64,000 nucleotides of DNA from positions 15,787,246 through 15,851,245 of the forward strand of contig NC_135555.1 of NCBI RefSeq assembly GCF_964340395.1. Direction: 5' to 3'. The notes beneath the pieces were generated by a model. The model was given only the letters and a program-made list of their open reading frames with translations, did no database searches and had not been told where the DNA came from. Below are positions 58,776 to 64,000 of this stretch, piece after piece; position 1 is the stretch's first letter; each line of letters begins with the position of its first letter. The translations under genes were made by a program, and so were the position numbers. This DNA is from Glandiceps talaboti. Lineage: Eukaryota; Hemichordata; Enteropneusta; Spengelidae.

Positions 58776-60200
58776 TGACATATTGTGATTGCACTGGAGC
58801 CACTAATTTTAGGGTGTGTACCCAAAATTAATTTGATGGGATTTCTTGTACATTTTTTTTGTACCATGTTCATATGTGTACAGATACACAGAATCATTTA
58901 CCCACAGGTGATTCACCACTGCTCAGGGGTGTACAATATGTGTTAGTCCATAGATCTTGGAGCGGACCCATGTATGTAACGGGCGTTCACAAAAGAACAA
59001 ACGACAGTAATCATAACAGCCAAAAAAGAAATCGTGCCATGTACACTACATTGGATCTTAATCAGATTGGGACCCACCAAGATCTATGGGTTAGTCATTA
59101 AATCGAACAAAACAGTTTCAAAAAGGGTTCAAGTTAGAGCTAGTGCAGCTTTAGAGTGATGATTGACAGGAGTAGCAAGAATCACAAATCTTTCAGACTG
59201 TAGCATACAATACTATAATTAATCATCTGCTCACAGAAACTCATTTCTGTGCCTCATATTAGAACTAAGAATTCATTTCAAAGATAACTTAAATACAAAC
59301 ATAATACCAACACAGATGAATGTAATATTTAACAATCCAAATACAATGTAAACATTATTGCATTGCTAGTAAACCAAATCGCTAGACTTCTACAAACTTA
59401 GGTAGAACACACCTAAGGGACCAAATTCCCCTGAAAATGAAAGTTCTTGAACTCTGTCCAACGCAATCTGATTAAAATCTGATGTAGGAATATGGCTTTC
59501 TTTCTTTCTGGAACAACAAAGTAAACGATGATATATATATAGACAAAAACAAAGGTAAGTACAGAAATCTATCAGATTTGCTCAAAACTTTGTCATACGA
59601 AAGCTTCTTTTTGGTCACAATTGAATAATAAAAAGAAATACAGGGTTCACTCTCCTGTTTTCAAGGAAATCAACAATCTTTTTATTTTCTCAAAAAATTA
59701 ACACAGTATTCAGCAGCCATGTTGGATTTTAAAATGGCTTAATTTTGACAAACTTTTCAATGCTATATCTAAAATTTTGTATATTGACTTCTGATTTCAA
59801 ATGAGGATTGGTTTAAGTTTTAATGAACAAAAGTTACTCAAGGCAGGTACATTTGCTATGTTAAGTCGTATAAACCTGTTTAGTTTCCCATTATTGTATG
59901 ATTCTTGCCATATTTGAGGTACAAATGTAAGGATCAACATTATTACTACTTTAGTGTGGTACACACTGAAATGAATCTAATTCTTAGGTAAAACTCCCTG
60001 AAAGAATGGTAAAAACTATGTACATCAAATTTGAAAACTTACAACACCATGCGTGAATTGGGAAAAAGTCCTACACTTCAAGCTAACACTCACCAATTCA
60101 GAAAACTTTGGAAACTAAAGAAATGTTAGAAAATCTAGTAGGCTATGTTTTAAGCCTTTATCAGAGAGCGGCTGTACATCATGGTGTGAGTTTAGAATAA
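58776..60200. other. Unique intergenic DNA downstream of STMP1
   Basis: Contains the small MITE at 58941-59097 and, near 59466, an AATCTGATTAAAATCTGATG segment like the end of the 28038 MITE. No gene is seen. Confidence 0.5.
58941..59097. mobile_element. Small inverted-repeat MITE, roughly 157 bp
   Basis: TTAGTCCATAGATCTTGG near 58943 and the inverse of CCAAGATCTATGGGTTAGTC (59078-59097) form imperfect TIRs of about 28 bp. No coding potential. Confidence 0.55.
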
Positions 60201-60204
60201 TTGA

Positions 60205-60545
60205 AATCTGATTGGTTCAATACATATGTGTCCATGGTGAATGACATCATCTTATGTTTCCATATTTGGTAAGGAGCTGAATGCAGATTGGTACAATACT
60301 AATGATGTAATAGCCATGGTGAATGACATCATCTTACGGTTCCATATTTTGGTAAGGAGCTGGATGGTGATTGGTTCAATACAAATGATGTAATAGCCAT
60401 GGTAAATGACATCATCTTATGTTTCCATATTTGGGAAGAATCTGAATGGTGATTGGTTCAATACAAATGATGTAATATCCATAGTAAATGACATCATTTT
60501 ATTGTTCCATATTTGGTGAGGATCCGAATGCCCATTGGTGAATCA
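60205..60545. repeat. 82-bp tandem repeat, about 4 copies, in the STMP1 3' region
   Basis: The shared (A/G)AATGACATCAT starts at 60239, 60321, 60403 and 60485, an exact 82-bp period. Each full unit also carries GATTGG(T/A)xCAATAC, AATGATGTAAT and TTCCATATTTGG. A more diverged copy lies at about 60620-60740, just before the STMP1 stop codon. Confidence 0.8.
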
Positions 60546-60752
60546 AACTTCTTGATGAAGCCTATTGAGGTGTGAAACAAGTCAAAGATTCAAGCTGTTT
60601 TGGTACTCATTTACTGAAGATTTTCATGACGAGTGACATCATCATACCATGATTCCATATTTGGTATTAAAGGGTCTGAATTCTGATTGGTTGATTAGAT
60701 GCATAAATGTATTCTGCTATGTACAGTTCCATATATGGTATTGACATTATCA

Positions 60753-62339
60753 TCAACTGTCCTTTTTTGGTGATTCTTCTTTCTTTTCGTACTTCTTCAT
60801 AACCCCTTTGAGATCACCAAAAACGTCCTTAATTTGTGGAACCTGAATAAGAAAACAATCAATAATCCATCATCCAACATGATACATGGAACTAATAACA
60901 GGAGCTACTCAAATTTACATATTTTTTGTAATAAATATCGATCAAATAGCATGCAACAACAAGTTGTATGCACACATACACACTCACACACACAGACACA
61001 GACACACACAGACACACACACATACACACACACAGACATACGGTACACACTGAAGGATGACATATAATGTTCACAATGTAGGTTCTCGACTTGATATTGA
61101 TCACATTAAAATTTGGATCAAGTACAATCAGGTGGACTCCTTGAGTCCTTGTGTACTCTTCTAGTACTGTATGGGTAAGTCAGGCCCTTTACAATTATTA
61201 CATACACTGCTGGTATGAAAATAAGACTCTGGTGACTGACTATGAGTGATGCCAACTGTGAGGCAAGAGAAGTCAAAATCTAAGTCAAATATTGTTTCTA
61301 TGACATCACAAATTATTATACCTCATGATGATTGGGTTACAATATTAGGTCAAGATTTTGCATTCATATTTTTGAAGAAATGTGATGACTTACTTCGTAA
61401 TTCTGAGCTATATATGTTCCCAATAGTCCTCCAACCACCACGCCAGCCTACGAATAGAAATAAGACTATAATGAATACTAAAAAAGCATTGAAATAACAT
61501 GATTGGTGGAAGAAATTCTAAATATACACAGTCCATGAAACTCTTGTATACAAATTATCTCCCCAAGTGTTAATTGTTTTGCAGTAACTAGTTTTGGTGC
61601 AAGCATGGAGGTACATGGGGAGATACCTCCATGGTACAAATTCAATGCACTACACTGTTGTACACACAATGACAACCTGTAGACAGTGGTACATACCCAA
61701 AACCCCATGCCGAATGGACAACCTGTAGACACGTTATCAGTTGTACATACCAAAAAACCCATTCTGAATGGTTCTCTACTATTAAAACTCTGGTGTATTT
61801 GTCACAATGATGACGATACCGAAGTGGATTTGGCTATTCAGTATTCCCTATATTCTTGTTCATCAACAACAGTTCCACCTCTGTCTTCTTTTCAAATGTT
61901 TCTCTTCTGTCGTCGACTTTTGAAGTAAAAGTGATTCAAGTTCACTATCACAGCATACTGACGACGACACTTCACAACTGACTTATATATCATCTTGACA
62001 CAAAGCAATGTCTCTAAGACGACGTATCCCTAAATTCTATTTATAGACATGTGGCGTAATGTATTTATATAGCATTCGCCATGCAAACCATGTCGTGGAT
62101 TTCAACAGCAATGACGTGCAATAACCCAAATGTTTACTCAGCCTCGAGTGTGAACAAAAGAAAGGGGTTGCACGACCTTGGGGTGACCCCACGTTCGTGA
62201 GGCTGATGAAACAAGCGAAAGGTGTTACCAATCGCGTCTTTAATAATAGACACCTCTAGGCGACAAGTAACAATCTCATTGCTAATATTCTAATTTTACA
62301 AAGGATAATGAGAAATTATCTTACCGCAAATCCAAGCAT
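60753..62339 (-). CDS. STMP1: STMP1, short transmembrane mitochondrial protein 1 (three coding exons)
   Basis: Three coding exons on the minus strand join to 52 residues. Exon 1 is 62325-62339 (MLGFA, donor GCG|GTAAGA). Exon 2 is 61394-61447 (acceptor CGTAG, donor GAA|GTAAGT). Exon 3 is 60753-60842 (acceptor TTCAG, stop TGA). Residues 6-19 form a glycine-rich membrane segment, followed by the family signature AQNYEVP and a Lys/Glu-rich tail ending PKKDS. Vertebrate STMP1 is 47 residues with the same order: short hydrophobic N-terminus, AQNYDIP, lysine-rich end. It is an inner-mitochondrial-membrane micropeptide linked to respiratory-complex activity and mitochondrial dynamics. All splice sites are canonical and all junctions are in phase. 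The gene shares a promoter with MRPL38. Confidence 0.88.
60843..61393 (-). other. STMP1 intron 2
   Basis: Bounded by GTAAGT and TTCAG. Contains a CA-rich microsatellite at about 60967-61040. Nothing else coding. Confidence 0.75.
61448..62324 (-). other. STMP1 intron 1
   Basis: Bounded by GTAAGA and CGTAG. Contains an imperfect direct repeat at about 61670-61765 (GGTACATACC(C/A)AAAACCCAT...GAATGG...). No gene is seen. Confidence 0.75.
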
Positions 62340-62487
62340 TATCTTTGTTTTTAGCGTTTTACTCTAATAACGGTATCCTACGAACGACAAACGTGAATGT
62401 CCTGCTTGCACTATCCCGGAAGTCCTTCGCCACATGCTCGCGCCCTCTCGAGGTCATGAGTTCATTATGCAAATCTACAAATCAAAA
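62340..62487. promoter_or_regulatory. Bidirectional promoter of STMP1 and MRPL38
   Basis: Only 148 bp separate the two start codons. Within it lie an ETS/GABP (NRF-2) consensus CCGGAAGT (62416-62423) and an octamer ATGCAAAT (62467-62474). The MRPL38 start sits in AAAATGGCTGCG, a YY1-like motif. The sequence is CpG-richer than its surroundings and has no TATA box. Such elements are typical of divergent nuclear genes for mitochondrial proteins. Confidence 0.65.
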
Positions 62488-62662
62488 ATGGCTGCGCCCT
62501 TGGCATGCATTGCCCGTGCATGGACGGGATCGTTAGTGAGGGGTTGTACGTCAAACAACTTCATAATCTCCAATTATAAGACGTCATTACAAAGTGTGCG
62601 ACACCGTTGTGTAGGAGGTTGGTGTTCTCTCAATTATATCAGAATCCATTGTTTGTATGGAA
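62488..62662 (+). CDS. MRPL38: MRPL38 (mL38), first exon, mitochondrial targeting region
   Basis: The start at 62488 (AAAATGG, good context) gives MAAPLACIARAWTGS, an Arg/Ala-rich amphipathic N-terminus expected for mitochondrial import. Two upstream in-frame ATGs (62434, 62467) are less likely. The 3' boundary is uncertain. A donor at GGA A|GTGAAC (end 62662) would give the phase needed by the exon at 63220, but other GT sites exist. The middle N-terminal segment of vertebrate mL38 was not found in the window, so an exon may be missed or absent. Confidence 0.5.
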
Positions 62663-63219
62663 GTGAACCACTATTTCTTCATCTGCTCACTGCTGCTGGG
62701 GTAGCCGGGGTCTGATGGGGTGGGGTGGGATGGGGGTTGCAGCGGAAAGAGCATTTTGGCAAATACTATTTTGAAATGGATTAGGTTGTATACATATTTA
62801 TGTGTATGTGTACTGTATGTATGTATTTTGTTTGTTTGTATGTATGTATGTATGTATGTATGTACATTTGTATGTATGTATGTATGTATGTATGTATGTA
62901 TGTATGTATGTATGTATGTATGTATGTTTGTTTGTACAAACCCAAATATATTTACATTGACACATGCACACACAGTGACAGAAGTACATGTACACAGTAC
63001 ACTTTTGTATTTGCATTGTTAATGCATTCTATAATGTAACAATTTGTTAAGATTATGGTATCCCTTGCAAAGAAAATGCAGCTATAGATGTAACAAAGAA
63101 TTTTTGTTGACCCAGAAGATAAAATGTGACAATGTGGGTAAGATTTCTCTCAAGCCAGAGAACACTTTCCAATGAATGGTTTCTGCGGTTACACATGATG
63201 TATGATTTTGTTATCATAG
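62663..63219 (+). other. Probable MRPL38 intron 1
   Basis: Contains a long (GTAT)n tract at about 62815-62935. No further exon recognised. Confidence 0.45.
62815..62935 (+). repeat. (GTAT)n microsatellite
   Basis: Long tetranucleotide tract in the presumed MRPL38 intron. Confidence 0.9.
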
Positions 63220-63351
63220 CATCTGCAGGTATTGATATTGGATTACCCAAAGTAAAACCATCCAGGACAAGAGAGAGAAGAGAAAGAAAAGTGTACCTTG
63301 CAGAGAAGAAGAAGGACCCAAAGCTAGAACAGGCAGCCAGACTTCAAACTT
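63220..63351 (+). CDS. MRPL38: MRPL38 (mL38) internal exon
   Basis: The acceptor is TTATCATAG (or the nearby TCTGCAG, start 63229). The exon reads GIDIGLPKVKPSRT, then a basic segment, then EQAARLQT, and ends at the strong donor CTT|GTAAGT (63351). Vertebrate mL38, a large-subunit mitochondrial ribosomal protein with a PEBP-like fold, has IDIGLPPPKVSRT...ERAARLRT at the same place. That match supports the identity. The PEBP-like domain exons lie beyond the window. Confidence 0.75.
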
Positions 63352-64000
63352 GTAAGTATTCACAGGGGTTTGGAGTCATATAATTGAGGAAAACAACACT
63401 ATGGGCAGCTTTAATATTATGTTTCTCCTGAGTATGACCCAACCAGCCATTTATTTCTTCATCCTGGCGATTTTTTTTTTAAATTGATGGCAAAATTGAA
63501 AAGAAAATCACATGATTTTATTACTGACATACATGTACAGGAAATTGAATGATAATCCTGCCATCGCCAATTTCTTTTACATGGACTTGACATGAAGAGG
63601 GTTCATGAAACATGTGGTTGTTTACAGAATGAATATTGTGTGGGGTACTGCATTCATGCAATTGACAGCTTTTTGATGGAGTGTGTAGACACTTCACAAT
63701 GCATATCCAGCCAACATTTTCAATACATGTAGTCACCAAAACAACCATTTTCAGATTTCTTTCCAGTCTATTCCTAATACTGTAGGTCAACATTAGGAGA
63801 TAAAAAATCTGTAGTACTCTGTAAAACTACACCTCCATAGGCAGTCTAGAAGAGTGTTACACGGTCAAAGTCATCTAGCATAATGAACGCCATCTTAATC
63901 TGACCCCTATTTATAGTGAGATTAGGTCATGAAAGAAGCAGACCTGTTTGATTTAACTAAAAACATTGTTGACACAGCCATGAAGAGATACATGGATTTT
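63352..64000 (+). other. Probable MRPL38 intron, with an open frame at the right edge
   Basis: No exon matching the next part of mL38 was recognised. From 63929 the plus strand reads MKEADLFDLTKNIVDTAMKR, open to the edge. It does not resemble mL38, so it may be an unrelated exon or chance. Confidence 0.35.

Noticed and set aside
62671-63039. Tyr/Ile/His and Met/Tyr/Val/Cys repeat frames
   Set aside because: Translations of the (GTAT)n tract in the presumed MRPL38 intron.

Overview
This is animal nuclear DNA, not bacterial. It is AT-rich and packed with microsatellites, inverted-repeat transposons and paralogous blocks, with spliced genes and long intergenic stretches. Clustered C2H2 zinc-finger genes without KRAB or SCAN domains, a Roc-like GTPase of a type I associate with invertebrates, and orthologues of the mitochondrial genes STMP1 and MRPL38 point to a marine invertebrate. 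Amphioxus or another invertebrate deuterostome is my best guess, not proven.

Layout. (1) 1-1686, minus strand: a 562-codon open frame running off the left edge. It encodes a Roc-like GTPase whose G1 and G3/G4 parts are separated by about 280 residues holding 8-10 predicted membrane helices. This is the strongest novelty candidate. (2) 1.7-13 kb: mostly mobile and repetitive DNA, with two abutting inverted-repeat elements (3322-4449 and about 4443-7062) and a (GT)n-bearing terminal-inverted-repeat element (7165-8689). (3) 13-58 kb: a tandem zinc-finger cluster of five minus-strand genes, here called A (17070-18140), B (22607-24145), C (32548-33786), D (44114-45151) and E (52234-53223). Each array is one exon. 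2-4 kb upstream of each lies a conserved TATA box and a short noncoding exon ending in a consensus donor. A and C share one kind of 3' flank, with a degenerate 2A-like retrotransposon relic and decayed fingers. B, D and E end in an NQSI-repeat tail encoded by a TTGA microsatellite. D and E lie in a recent tandem duplication of about 7 kb. (4) 60.7-64 kb: a divergent pair of mitochondrial genes, STMP1 (minus, three exons, 52 aa) and MRPL38 (plus, 5' exons only). Their start codons are about 150 bp apart across a compact shared promoter.

The paralogous units work as natural empty-site controls. They reveal a 2.28-kb Mutator-like element with a 9-bp target duplication, a 228-bp palindromic MITE with a 9-bp target duplication, a 138-bp insertion templated from a nearby fold-back element, and presence/absence of the CA-repeat element between duplicates. 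All protein calls were translated and compared by eye. No database search was possible.
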